Shown: piece by piece, positions 54,084 to 64,000 of the stretch
How the letters are laid out: every line of letters starts with the position of its first letter
Position numbering within the stretch: position 1 is the first letter of the stretch
NCBI GenBank assembly: GCA_963575745.1
Contig: CAUYUJ010014340.1
Location: 286,432-350,431 of the forward strand
DNA: 64,000 nt
Source of the DNA: Prorocentrum cordatum
Taxonomy: Eukaryota > Sar > Dinophyceae > Prorocentrales > Prorocentraceae
Direction of reading: 5' to 3'
Program-made: the position numbers and the translations under genes
Notes under the pieces: generated by a model
What the model saw: only the letters and a program-made list of their open reading frames with translations
Databases searched by the model: none
What the model was told of the DNA's origin: nothing

Positions 54084-55369
54084 GTCCCGTCTTAGGGGGA
54101 AACACTGGGACACGTGAAAATGGAAGGGGGAGCTCGTGAACGCTCGACCCGGGATCATACACACTGATCCGAGCTAGGCTCAGGATCGGCCTGGCCAGGA
54201 TAGGTGTTGGTGCACATTTGACGCCCTCCGACTGACAGGCTTGCCGATGTTTCGACCGCCTGGACGCCCTTCGACAGACAAGGTTGCCCTGCCCATGGGA
54301 CCCGAAACGGGCCTTTGGACGCCGAAATCCACAAAAAACGCCGAAAATATGTTTCCGAAGCCGATCGAGATCCCTGGAGGTCACCAGAGATCCTTGGAAG
54401 CCTCTGGAAATCCCCAGAGGCCCAAAAGGATGAGAAAAGTTCACAACACCATCTCCGCGTCGAAGCTGGTATGTCCTCGGGGGAATCAGAGAACACAGCT
54501 CACCCCCCGTGGTGGCTGGCGCTGACCTGATGGCGCCGTGCCTGGTGTGCTGGCCGTGCGCATCTCGCACCCACCCGCCAGTCAGGTTGAGGGCCTGGCA
54601 CAGCGCCGTCGCCGCCGTACGTCGCCGCCGTCGTTGTCGTCGTCATCATTCGATCGTCGTTGGTTCGTTGTCCGTCGTTCGTGGCTCTGCCGTCGTCCGT
54701 TGTTCGCCATCGTTCGTTATTCGTTCGTCGTCGTTCGTCACCGTGTGTCGTTCGTCGTTCGCCGTCGCTCGTCGTCGTCGTCGTCGTTTGTCGCCGCCGT
54801 CGCCATCATCGTTGCCGCTGCCTTTACCGCCGTCTTCGCGCTCCGTGACCGGTTCGTCGGCCACACCCAAGGCCGATGTGGGCCCAGGAACAACCACGCA
54901 GTAGGAGACAGTAAGACATTTCATCAAAGGCTGCAACGTGGAACGAGAAGCGCACGCTGCAGTCTCAGCGGAGCACCGCCAGCCGCGCTCGGAAGTGGCT
55001 ACGGGTGGCCTTTGGGGGCTGGTGAAGGACAGGAAGTTACTCGACGCGGAGATCCCTATATGTGCATATCATGTTCCTGTCACGTTTCGCTGGGGACGTC
55101 TGTCTATGAGCATCTGGGTGTGAGACCGAGTCCGCGCAGACGACAAGCGCGGTAACGACGACGACAGCGACGACTTCAGTGACGTCATCCTCTCCTTTAA
55201 GGGGACGAGGGGGACACGAGCGGAAGGGCGAGGCGGAGCTCCTCCCGCCGTTCTCCCCGCGGCAACTAGGGCAAGCGCGCAGGCGCTTCTGCGCCCGCTC
55301 TCTGGCGTACTGCTCGCGAATTCGGGGTGTGCAAGGGCCACGACGGCTGTATCGCGGTAGCAATTTGTG
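54084..55369. repeat. Degenerate (GTCGTT)n tract within otherwise unrecognised DNA
   Basis: Triplet-rich sequence at about 54,605-54,835 decays into mixed GTC/GTT/GCC. A GGCCTGGCCAGGATAGGTGT word at 54,187 is related to the palindrome at 61.6-61.8 kb. The rest has no recognisable gene. Confidence 0.5.
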
Positions 55370-55870
55370 TGTGTGAGCCTCAGCGCGAGTGAATCTGAGC
55401 GCGGGTGATCTGAGTGTGAGCGAATCGGGGTGTGGGTGGATCCAGAAATAATAGAGCCTGAGGCGTGACAGCCAGTGTGAGTACGTGTGGGCCTGAGTAT
55501 GAGTGCGTCTGAGCGCGAGCGAGTCTAAGTGCGAGCGGGTCTGAATGTGAGTGAGTCTGAGTGTGGGTGAATCAGCGCGTGAGTGTGACGAACACATATC
55601 TAAATACGATGGTGAATATGAGTGAGCCTGGGTGAGAGGTAGTCCGAGTATAAGCGAGTCTGAGTGCTGGTGAGTCTGACTGCGAATGATTGAGCGAATA
55701 TGAATATTAGCGAGACAGCGCGTGTGAGTCTGAATATGACCAAATCTGAATATGAGCGAGTCTGCATGCGATGAGTGTGTCTGGATGAGGAAGAGGTGCT
55801 GATGAGCAACTCCGAGTACGAATGAGCGCGTCCAAATGGGTAACTGGGAAGGAGGTGAATGAGTGAGTGA
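55370..55870. repeat. GTGAGTCTGAG-type minisatellite, array 1
   Basis: Degenerate 12-base units (GAGTGAGTCTGA, GAGCGAATCTGA) for about 500 bases. The same unit recurs at 57,385-57,660. Confidence 0.7.
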
Positions 55871-55939
55871 GTGAGGGGCACACAAATACAAAGAGAAGTC
55901 TGGGGGCAGAAATAAGCAAAGCGCCCGGGACATGCCCAC

Positions 55940-57375
55940 AAACTGGACGCGAACCCTGGAGTGTCCCCACCCATGGCGGCTCCCCCTTGGGGTGCCGAAA
56001 TACCACGCCTGCTATGTCGCGGTGGAAATTGGACCAGCAAAGGAAATCTGAGGAGGGCCGACACAGGCAAACCGCCTGAGGCATCCCCACAATCTGCAAG
56101 CGAACCCTGGAGTGTCCCCACCCCTGGCGGCTCCACCTTAGGGTGCCCAACTGCCAAGCCTGCTAGATCGATGTGAACATTGGACCAATGACGAAAAAAT
56201 GAGGGGGGGTAGAGACAGGCAAACCGCCTGAAGCATCCCCACCGACTCGACGCGAACCCTGGAGTGTCCCCACCCATGGCGGCTCCTCCTTGGGTTGCCC
56301 AAGTACCACATCTTCTATATCGCTGCGAACACTGGACCGCACAAAGAAATCTGATGAGGGGCAGCAACAGGCAAACCGCCTGAGACATCCCCACAATCTG
56401 GAAGCGAACCATGGTGTCCCCACCCCTGGCGGCTCCGCCCTGGGGTACCCAAGTGCCAAGACTGTTAGATCGATGTTAACATTGGACCAATAACGAAAGA
56501 AGCCTGGGGGGGCAGAAACAGGCAAGCCGCCTGAGGCATCATCGCGATTTGCTTTGAAAGCAGAGGGTAGGTATGGGGCACGCAAACCAGCAATCCGCCA
56601 GAGACATCCCCACAATCCAGGCGCGAATCCTGAAGTGTCCCCACCATTGGCGCCCCCTCCTTGGAGCGCCCAAATGCCACGCATGCTATATCGCTGCGAA
56701 GAATGAACCACCAAGCGAGAAAAGTCTGGGGGGGGCAGAAACGAGCAAACCGCCCGAGGCATCCACACAATTTGCTTTGAAAGCCAGCGATGTTGGGCAC
56801 GCAAACAAGCAAACCGCGGGAGACATTCCCACAATATGAGCGCGAAGCCTGGAATGTCCCCCCCCCCTGGCGCCCCCCCCCCTTCGGAAAGCTGAAACCA
56901 GCGCCTCGCCTGAGATGTCCACAGAATATGCTTCAAAATCACGGGGTACTGGGCACGCAAGCAAGCAAACCGCCAGAGAGAGATACCACCACAATCTGGG
57001 CGCGAATCCTGGAGTGTCCCCACCCCTAGCGCCCCCTCCTTGGAGTGCCCAAATGCCACGCCTGCTACATCGCTGTGAACATTGGACCCCCCAGAGAGAA
57101 ACGCTTGAGGGGCAGAAACAGGCAAACCGCCTGAGGCGGGAATCCTGGAACGTTCCCAACCCTGGCGCCCCCCCCCCTCAGAGTGCTGAAACCAACGCCT
57201 CGCCTGAGGCATCCTCAGCATCTAGTCCGCAAGCAGAGGATGTTGGGCACCCAAACGAGCAAAGCGCCTGGGACATCCCCACGAGCTGAGCGCGAATCCT
57301 GGAATGTTCCCACCCCTGGCGCCCCCTCCTTGGGGTGCCCGGGTGCCACGACCGCTATATCGCGGTGGGCATTCG
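55940..57375. repeat. Tandem repeat of about 150 bp, nine diverged units
   Basis: The landmark CCTGGAGTGTCCCCACCCCT occurs, with changes, near 55,958, 56,108, 56,258, 56,408, 56,629, 56,849, 57,009, 57,145 and 57,298. Each unit also has GGCAAACCGCCTGAGGCATC and a TATATCGCTGCGAACATTGG landmark. Two spacings are about 220, so there are composite units. Array 1 and array 2 of the GTGAGTCTGAG minisatellite flank it on both sides. Confidence 0.8.
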
Positions 57376-57384
57376 ACCACTAAT

Positions 57385-57715
57385 GGGTACGCGTGAGCCT
57401 CATCCTGAGCATGGGAGGAGTATGGGTGTAAGTGAGTCCGAGAGTGAGTGAGTCTAAGTGCGGGTGAGTCTGGGTGTGAGTGAGTCTGAACTGATTGAGT
57501 CTGAGTATGAGTGACTCTGAGTGTAAGTGAGTCTGACTGTGAATGGGTGTGAGTCTGAGTGAGTCAGAGTATGAGAGAGTCTGGCTGTGAGTGAGTCTGA
57601 GTGTGAGTGAGTCTGCGTATGGCTGAGTATGAGAGAGTCTGAGCGTGAGTGAGTTATTTTGGCTGTGGGAGATGAGGAAGAGAAGGAGGTGAGGAGGAGG
57701 AGGAGGAGGAGGAGG
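57385..57715. repeat. GTGAGTCTGAG-type minisatellite, array 2, with (GGA)n
   Basis: GAGTGAGTCTGAGTGTGAGT units run to about 57,650, then a short (GGA)n run at 57,690-57,715. Confidence 0.75.
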
Positions 57716-58800
57716 AGGGTCTGTTCTCTCGGAACCGTCCGAATAATAACAAGAACCCCATCTTAGGATCTGAGGAAACAAAACAACATATATGATTCAG
57801 ACATTTGTGGTGGTGATGGTAGGTAATGGTGGTGGCCATTGTGACAACAACGATAGTGGTGATGTGGCGACAGATATGGAAGCATGTGACGATGATCAAA
57901 GACAGGTCTTCCGAGAGATGGCACAACGACTTTACGCCGCAGCTTACGCGGGACATCCGCGCGGCACGCCACATTGGAGACGAGGGCGCTCACGCGCGAC
58001 CTTACGCGGACGTAAAGACGACCCCGATTTTCTGGCGTCGCTCACATGGAGGCACCGTGGCGATGGCGCGCGCAGCAGCTTCGGCATGCACGCGCGCAAG
58101 ACTGGCCGCGCTGACATACGAATTGGAGCCCGTGGCCCTCGGAAACTGGCGTTGGTCCAGCCTCGATCGGCTACATCCCCCCCTGCGGTGGCAAAGGGGG
58201 CCACCAAGCGGCGGGGGGCCTGAGTGGCCGCCTTCCCGCAGAGCCGACAGGAATGTGGAGCCGCAAATCTCAACCGCAAATGCGACTGGGCCGACTCGGA
58301 CGGGGCTATGACGAAGATAAATCCGTTCCAGAGCGTTCCGGCACGCTCTCAGAGCGCTCTGGAACGCTCTGAGAAGGCCGCGGCGCCCGAGACATCATCC
58401 AGAGCCGTCGGATCTCAGAGATTACTGATTTATCCTCACCCGAATTCATCCTCGTCCTGGCTGGAGCCTTCGCATGGATGGCCGCATGAGCGGGCTTGCG
58501 TCGCTCATGTGGCGATAGGCCATCGCCACATGTGGCGATTGCGCCGTGAAGACGAGGGACACATCATCTGTGAGTACGATCGTGCTGCGATTTTTCATTC
58601 TTGAGAGAGCGTGATCCACCGCCGCTTCATTGTGGAAGATTCCCCCCCTTTCCTCCGGAACGCGGAGGTCCCCCCCCCTCCGAAAATCACCCCCCCCTGC
58701 TCGAACCCCCTCCCTTTCCTTCCCCCCGCAACCCCCCCCCCTAACCCGTCCCCCCTCCCTCCGGAAAACGGGCGGGATTCACTACCGGTTCGAACACCCC
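57716..58800. other. Dispersed-repeat DNA without gene
   Basis: 57,945-58,012 (CGCGCGGCACGCCACATTGG and GCGCTCACGCGCGACCTTAC words) resembles 61,558-61,625. 58,320-58,415 is inverted relative to 46,870-46,975. A perfect 11-pair hairpin lies at 58,506-58,532 (CATGTGGCGAT, loop AGGCC). C-rich runs follow from 58,640. No conserved reading frame. Confidence 0.5.
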
Positions 58801-58804
58801 CCCC

Positions 58805-59650
58805 CCACCCGACTCACCGCTGGCAAACGACTCCCGGGTCCTCACCACCGTCCTCACCACCACCCTCACCGCTGTCCCCAGCACCACCGTCCCCAGCACA
58901 ACTGTCCCACTGTCCCCACTGTTCCCACCACTGTCCTCACTGTCCCCACCAGTGCCCCCACCACTGTTGCACTGTCCTCACTGTCCCCACCACTGTTCCC
59001 ACCACGGTCCCACTCTCCCCACTGTCCCCACTGTCCCCACCACTGTCCCACTGTCGCCTGTGTCCCCACCACAAACCCACTGTCCCCACTGTCCCCGCCG
59101 CTGTCCCACTAAGCTGTCCACTGTCCCCACCACCACCGTCCCCATCACTGTCCCTCTGTCCCCACTGTCCCCACCACTGTCCCTCTGTCCCCCACCACCA
59201 CCGTCCCCACCACTGTCCCAGTGTCCCCACCACTGTCCCACTGTCCCCACTGCTCCCACCATTGTCCCCACTGTCCCCACGATTGCCCCCACCAGTGTCT
59301 CACTGTCCCCACTGTCCCCACCACGGTCCCACTCTCCCCATTGTCCCCACTGTCCCCGGCACTGTCCCGCTGTCCCCACTGTCCCCACCACTGTCCCACT
59401 GTCTCCACTGTCCCCACCGCTGTCCCGCTGTGCTGTCCCATTGTCCCCACTGTCCCCACCACTGTCCCACTGTCGCCTGTGTCCCCACCACCGTCCTCAC
59501 CACCGCCCTCACTACTGTCCCCACCACTACCGTCCCCACCACTGTCCCATTGTCCCCATTGTCCCCACCACTGTCCCTCTGTCCCCACACTACTGTCCCC
59601 ACCACCACCGTCCCCACCACTGTCCCAGTTTCCCCACCACTGTTCCACTG
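58805..59650. repeat. CCCACTGTCC decanucleotide minisatellite
   Basis: About 850 bases of CCCCACTGTC and CCACCACTGT words on the plus strand, alternating in 10- and 13-base steps. It produces Pro/Thr/Ser/Cys-rich frames on plus and Gly/Trp/Thr-rich frames on minus. Inverted copies of GGTTCGAACCGGTAGTG border it (58,780 and 59,687). Confidence 0.85.
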
Positions 59651-60359
59651 TCCCGAGGAGCGGGAATCGTTTGCCGTCGGCGAGGGGAGGGGTTCGAACC
59701 GGTAGTGAGCCCCCCCACCCTTTTCATGATGGACTGGGGGGGAGGGGGGAGTTCGAACCGGTAGTGCCCCCCCCCGGTTTTCGAGGGGGGGGGACGGGTT
59801 GGGAACCCCCACCAGCAGCGGTAGAACACGCTCTTTCAAGTACTTGGACGTATCTGCTAATGGGGAAGCGATCGAAACCCTTCTCTTGATGGAGCCTGCA
59901 CTGCTGGACATGGTCGGGCTGTCCTGCCCTGCAGGGCGCGGCCCGGCAAGAGAGGAATTTCGACCCCTGAGGGTGCCTCTGCACGGTTTCCCCCGGGGCC
60001 GTAGGGGACCTGAGGAGGAGGAGGAGGAGGAGGAGGAGGAGGACCCGTGTAAACCCAAGAGTCATCAAGGATGTTGGAATGAACCCTCCCTCCAAGCTCC
60101 CTCTTCACAGGCCCCTACAACGGTTCATGTCCATTGAGGGAAGCGCCTCGCTGGAAGACAACAATTGGAAGATCCTGAAGCGTGCGAAAACATTGTTCTC
60201 GGGATTTCAACGCCACGTATCAACCTGACAGCTGCGTCTTGACGATCCAGAATCGTGCCAGAACGCCGTTTTTGGGACTTCAACACAGCGAATCGAAATA
60301 ACTGTTGCACCCGCATAATCGCGAAACCTTCCAAAACACCATTTCCGGTACGTTGATAT
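59651..60359. other. No gene recognised
   Basis: G/C runs with two GGTTCGAACCGGTAGTG words (59,687, 59,748), a (GGA)n run at 60,013-60,042, and unique-looking DNA. The plus frame at 59,799-60,137 (FKYLDVSANGEAIETLLLME) has a protein-like first third but no recognisable domain. Confidence 0.35.
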
Positions 60360-60800
60360 GGGAATCCGTGAAACTCTTGCAACTGTTAAAAACGAATGTG
60401 CGCGGCGCTAAGGCGAGAGCCACATTTTGAAAAGGAGCCGCCCTCAATCCGTGAAACTCCTGCAAATGTTTAATTCGAATTTGCGCGGCGCTCAGGCGAG
60501 AGCCACATTTTGAAAAGGAGCCGCCCTCAATCCGTGAAACTCTTGCAAATGCTAAATTCGAATTTACGCGGCGCTCAGGCGAGAGTTGCATTTTGAAAAG
60601 GAGCCGCCTTCACTCCGTGAAACTCTTGCGAATGTTTAAAACGAATGTGCGCGGCGCCAAGGCGAGAGTCACATTTTGAAAACGGTTCCCAACCCTCAAT
60701 CCGTGAAACTCTTGCAATGTTTTAGAACGAGTGTGTGCGGCGCCAAAGCGAGAGTCACATTTTGAAAACGACCCGCCCTCAATCCGTGAAACTGTTGCCG
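60360..60800. repeat. Tandem repeat of about 84 bp, five to six units
   Basis: CCGTGAAACTCTTGCAAATG followed by GAATTTGCGCGGCGCTCAGG and CGAGAGCCACATTTTGAAAA; CCGTGAAACT occurs near 60,366, 60,451, 60,532, 60,616, 60,701 and 60,783. Confidence 0.85.
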
Positions 60801-60914
60801 TTTTTGAAGCTTCAGAGTCATAAATGGTGAGGAAGTCTCAGGCAAAACGCCCGGCCCGCCTTAAAAACTGGCCTCGGGGTGCGACAGTGAGGAGTCATCT
60901 AAGATATAAGGAGA

Positions 60915-61055
60915 AGGAATGGAGGAGGAGGAGGAGGAGGAGGAGGAGGAGGAGGAGGAGGGGAAGGGGGAGGGGGAGGGGGAGGGGGAGGGAGGAGGAG
61001 GAGGAGGAGGAGGAGGAGGAGGAGGAGGAGGAGGAGGAGGAGGAGGACGGGTCGC
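60915..61055. repeat. (GGA)n microsatellite
   Basis: About 140 bases of GGA with GGGGGA interruptions at 60,960-60,992. Glu/Arg and Ser/Leu runs in the frames derive from it. Confidence 0.9.
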
Positions 61056-61616
61056 CTAAGCCCTGCGGAGACATCCTCCAGGTGCCTCCAGAGAGTCCAC
61101 CTCTGAGGGTGCCTTCAGTTCCCTGCCAATGGCGGCGGTCACAGTGGAGCTCTGCGGTTGCGGGAACGGGGCTGACGCGGTCTTCTGGGCGCGGCCGCGG
61201 CCGCCCGTGGGCAGCCTGGAGAAAGGTGTTGCTTGGCGCTGCGGCTGCAATTTGGCGCGGCGCGGCCTTGCGGGTACGGCTAGCCGTGGATGGGCAAGAT
61301 GTGGATTGGAAAAGCGTGCTTCCAGAGATCAACGCTCCCCCAAAAATTGGAGCGGGCGGTTTTTGGCCATTCTCGGCCTCGCTGGGCCTCAGGACCGTCA
61401 GAAAACGACTCGGGACAACAAACCGGCCCGAGGGAAGTGACCCCTTTCTCTGGGACCCACGCATCGAAAAAAACAGGAGCAGCCATGTGGGCGACGAAAA
61501 GAAATGGGTCTTACGCGAGACGACATAGCGACCTTACGCGGTGCCTTTCGCGGTGGTTTACGCGGGCCGCCCGCGCGGCACGCTGCATTGGAAGCGAGGG
61601 CGCTTACGCGCGAACT
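61056..61616. other. No gene recognised
   Basis: Unique GC-rich DNA, then the copy at 61,558-61,625 of the repeat also present at 57,945-58,012. No conserved frame. Confidence 0.35.
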
Positions 61617-61800
61617 TACGCGGGGAGGGCACCGACTATACACCTACACCGATCTTGGCCAGGCCAATCCTGCGCCCAGGATTGGTGTATATGCCTTCCT
61701 GCCCCAGGCAGGAGGGCGTATACACCGATCCTGGGCCCAGGGTGATCCTGGCCAGGATCGGTGTTTGTGTGTAGTTGGCGCCCTCTCATACGCGGGGAGG
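61617..61800. mobile_element. Long imperfect palindrome, MITE-like
   Basis: Arms of about 85 bases (61,617-61,702 and 61,704-61,800) are inverted copies: ACACCGATCTTGGCCAGG...GCCCAGGATTGGTGTATA on the left and TATACACCGATCCTGGGCCC...CCAGGATCGGTGT on the right. Each arm contains its own shorter palindrome. Similar words occur singly at 54,187 and 48,505. No coding capacity. Confidence 0.6.
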
Positions 61801-62287
61801 TTACGCGCCAGCGTCGGCGAAGACGACCCCGTTTTCTTGTGTCGCTCATGTGTCGGTTGCGGCTGCCCGCGAGCGGCCCCAAACGGGTTCCGTGGTTGCG
61901 GGTGTGGACGCACGCAGGCGACCCAGGATGCGTATTCCCCAAGCTGTCTGTTGACGTCAATCAGTCATTCAGTCAGCCAGCTGGCGGGCGCACAGAATTG
62001 CAGTCTTCGGACGTCCGCGACGTCAGACTGTATGCTTGTGTGTTCCTGCGCCCTCTTGGTACCATTCCAAGCGGAAAATAATGCCTACCGCAAAAATTAT
62101 GTGAGAACTCACTGCCTGTCTTGTTCATTGGCTCCTCGGCTCCTTGGATCCCACGAAGTCTCCAAAGGTCACTGGAGGTCCCTGGAGGCGTGCGGAAGTC
62201 TCCTGAGGCACAGAAGATGATCGCTTTCCAAACTTAATTGATCGCGTCTCGGGGTGGTGTGGTGGGGGTGGGCCGTGTAAGATAGTA
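61801..62287. other. Upstream region of the second YR element; no gene seen
   Basis: Mixed DNA with no similarity to the A repeat of the first YR element, so the 5' boundary of the second element cannot be placed. Confidence 0.35.
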
Positions 62288-62290
62288 GTG

Positions 62291-62590
62291 CAGGTTATAT
62301 TCCTCGCCCTGCCCTGCTTGTCTTTCGTGTCCGCTCAAGCTTTTTCTGGCTCGAGATCTTTCGAGCCAGGAGCGCGCGCTCGCCCTTCTGCCCCACCAAC
62401 GTGGGTGCTCGCGGCGCGGGCGCTGATCGTCGGCACCACGGCGAGGCGGTGGTGGCTCGCCAGTGCTGCCTTGCTCTCGTACATCGGGGACTGGGGGGTC
62501 CTCGACTCTGTCCTTTCGAAGCCGCTCGTGGAGCCCGAGGACGACGCGTCCCTGAGGTACACGAGAGAGTCCGAGCGGCTCAGCTTCTAG
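62291..62590 (+). other. Upstream open segment in the Gag frame, closed by a TAG
   Basis: About 100 codons without an ATG, hydrophobic in places (QVIFLALPCLSFVSAQAF, RRWWLASAALLSYIG) and weakly similar to the non-ATG segment upstream of Gag in the first YR element (WLLVAALALCELDGLLEFF, both with a later VEP). It ends in TAG at 62,588-62,590, six codons before the Gag ATG, in the same frame. Confidence 0.45.
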
Positions 62591-62608
62591 GACTATCTGC
62601 GAGTGCAC

Positions 62609-64000
62609 ATGTCCAGCGTGACGCGATGGAGCCGCTTCTATCGGACGACTGGCCCTCAGCGGGGACAGGTGGTCCTCCTGGTGATGCGAATGTACCCCAA
62701 GAAGAAGAACGACACAAAGTGGATCTACGTGAAGCCGGACCGCGCGCTCGGCGTGGGCGACATCAAGGATCGGGCGAAGATGTCAAGTCGTCGACAGCCA
62801 GGCTGGGATTACGAGGCGTTCCCGACCCTCACAGCCCCCGAGAAGGCGGATATCCTGGAGAAGGCCAAGGAGAAGCAGCTCGAGGCCGAGCTGTATCTGT
62901 CCAACATCCGCGGCTACGTTGCCTCGTTGTCCTGGTTTCGCTCTGGTCTGGTTGGCGTGTGGAGCACATGGAACTGGGGGTCGACGGTGGGCGCCGCCTT
63001 CTTTTTCTGGAGGGTGGCGGTCTACTGCAACCTGTGGCAGTGGATGCGCCGGTCAGTGGAGAAGCTCGAGGACGGCCACAACATGATACTCGAGATCGAC
63101 GATTTCCGAGGATATCTGCACGACCTCTACCAGGACGGCAAGCTCGAGATTCCCATCATGATCTTCACCGCGGTGGTGGCTCTCGGGCCAAGTCTCCTGC
63201 GATGCTGCAGGCAGCGCCCCTCCCCTCTGCTCGCGGGGGCCTCGCCTCCAGTGAGCGACGTGGACAGCGACGGGGAAGCGGGCCACTCGGTGGCGGGGTC
63301 GTCGGACGAGTCCGAGCCCGCCAAGGACATGCAGGAGATGAAGGCCATGATGAGCAACCTGCTCGACGAGATCACCAAATCGAGATCGGAGTCGCACCGT
63401 GCCCCCACGAGTCGGTGTGCCTCATCGGCCGCGTCCCCTGGAGAGAGCAGTCACGCCAGCTGGGAGAGAGTCCCCAGTGTCAACACGGACTCCAGCATGG
63501 ACATGCATGTGGACAGGATGATCGACCGGCTGAAGCGTTTCGAGGACACGATCAATGCGGACAAGGCCTCTCCTGGATGCAAGCCCTTGCAGGGCGCCTC
63601 ATCCACGTCGGCCACGGCGGGATCTACGACGTGCCCTACCATCGACCTGGGGACGAAGGAGACGCTGGGGGGCGCGGGGGTGAGCCTCGAGCCCTTGCGG
63701 GCAGCACTCCGGGACCCCAGGGAGAGGTTGCTGGCCAACCTCTCGAAGATCGATGCGCCGCCCACCTTCACCCCCCCAGCGGGCCTCACCTCCCGCGTGG
63801 CACCCGAGCTGCTGGTCCAGACCTACGGGAAGTACGGCAGCATGGTGAAGTTCGCGACGGACTGGGTTCGCCCCAAGGAACTGAATCGCAACCACATCGG
63901 CCACGAGATGATGCTGCACTGCATGACGCTGGACCGGATGCTGGAGGCCTCGCCCGAGTTCATCCAGACGGCGGGCTGCGAGATCCTATGCGCACGAGCT
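62609..64000 (+). CDS. gag: Gag-like protein of a second YR retrotransposon (cut by the right edge)
   Basis: From the ATG at 62,609 the frame is open to the last base (464 codons). Aligned by eye to the Gag at 41,030-42,625: VTRWSRFYRTT / WGRWNRVCVQT; VGAAFFFWRVAVYCNLWQWM / GVAAAFFVGWRLWRWL; LEDGHNMILEIDDFRGYLHD / IEDLDNFREFVGE; and TSRVAPELLVQTY ... MTLDRMLEAS / KARVAPTVLARLY ... LVLDRMMSQG. A hydrophobic membrane-like segment at about 125-145 is followed by a second, weaker one near 190-202, an acidic Ser/Asp stretch and a linker. The proteins are clearly diverged, so this is another family and not a recent copy. Pol and recombinase are expected beyond the window. Confidence 0.8.
   Translation, partial: MSSVTRWSRFYRTTGPQRGQVVLLVMRMYPKKKNDTKWIYVKPDRALGVGDIKDRAKMSSRRQPGWDYEAFPTLTAPEKADILEKAKEKQLEAELYLSNIRGYVASLSWFRSGLVGVWSTWNWGSTVGAAFFFWRVAVYCNLWQWMRRSVEKLEDGHNMILEIDDFRGYLHDLYQDGKLEIPIMIFTAVVALGPSLLRCCRQRPSPLLAGASPPVSDVDSDGEAGHSVAGSSDESEPAKDMQEMKAMMSNLLDEITKSRSESHRAPTSRCASSAASPGESSHASWERVPSVNTDSSMDMHVDRMIDRLKRFEDTINADKASPGCKPLQGASSTSATAGSTTCPTIDLGTKETLGGAGVSLEPLRAALRDPRERLLANLSKIDAPPTFTPPAGLTSRVAPELLVQTYGKYGSMVKFATDWVRPKELNRNHIGHEMMLHCMTLDRMLEASPEFIQTAGCEILCARA

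Noticed and set aside
58611-59889. Cys/Pro/His-rich frames resembling metal-binding repeats
   Set aside because: They are translations of the CCCACTGTCC minisatellite.

Overview
The window looks like nuclear DNA from a protist with a large, repeat-choked, GC-rich genome, most plausibly a dinoflagellate. The evidence is two unrelated classes of LTR/YR retrotransposon whose Pol proteins carry cytosine-methyltransferase-like domains (retrotransposon-borne DNMTs have been reported in dinoflagellates), very long simple repeats, and the absence of any operon-like host gene series. I found no host gene that I can defend, no rRNA or tRNA, and no dinoflagellate spliced-leader sequence. Almost all real coding sequence belongs to mobile elements.

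Layout. (1) 1-12,930, minus strand: a Ty1/copia-type element running off the left edge. It has a long Gag with a CCHC knuckle (8,293-12,753). A second reading frame (3,542-8,513) holds a Tpt1/KptA-like RNA 2'-phosphotransferase domain, a RING-H2 finger and a retropepsin. After one in-frame TGA that sits in a strong readthrough-like context, the same frame continues (3,541-1) through a methyltransferase-like domain, a zinc ribbon and a DDE integrase; RT and RNase H would lie beyond the window. All three frames are studded with 14-nt micro-hairpins whose stems covary. (2) 12.9-35.2 kb: satellite and microsatellite DNA with a relic of a LINE endonuclease at about 15 kb; no genes. (3) 35,171-43,031, minus strand: a complete tyrosine-recombinase (DIRS/PAT/Ngaro-like) retrotransposon with split direct repeats in the order A1-ORFs-B1-A2-B2. 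It encodes Gag, RT-RNase H with a C5-methyltransferase domain inserted inside RNase H, and a tyrosine recombinase joined to Pol by a TGATG overlap. (4) 43-62.3 kb: more tandem repeats, dispersed repeat families and a MITE-like palindrome. (5) 62.3-64 kb, plus strand: the 5' end and Gag of a second, diverged member of the YR-element family, cut by the right edge.

How the genes work together. In the copia-type element Gag would form particles, retropepsin would process the polyprotein and integrase would insert the cDNA. Frame change and stop readthrough would set the Gag:PR:Pol ratio. In the YR element RT/RNase H makes cDNA, the recombinase inserts a circular intermediate, and the split repeats regenerate full ends. 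The same methyltransferase-like family occurs in both elements, which suggests repeated capture of a DNA-modifying activity by unrelated retroelements.
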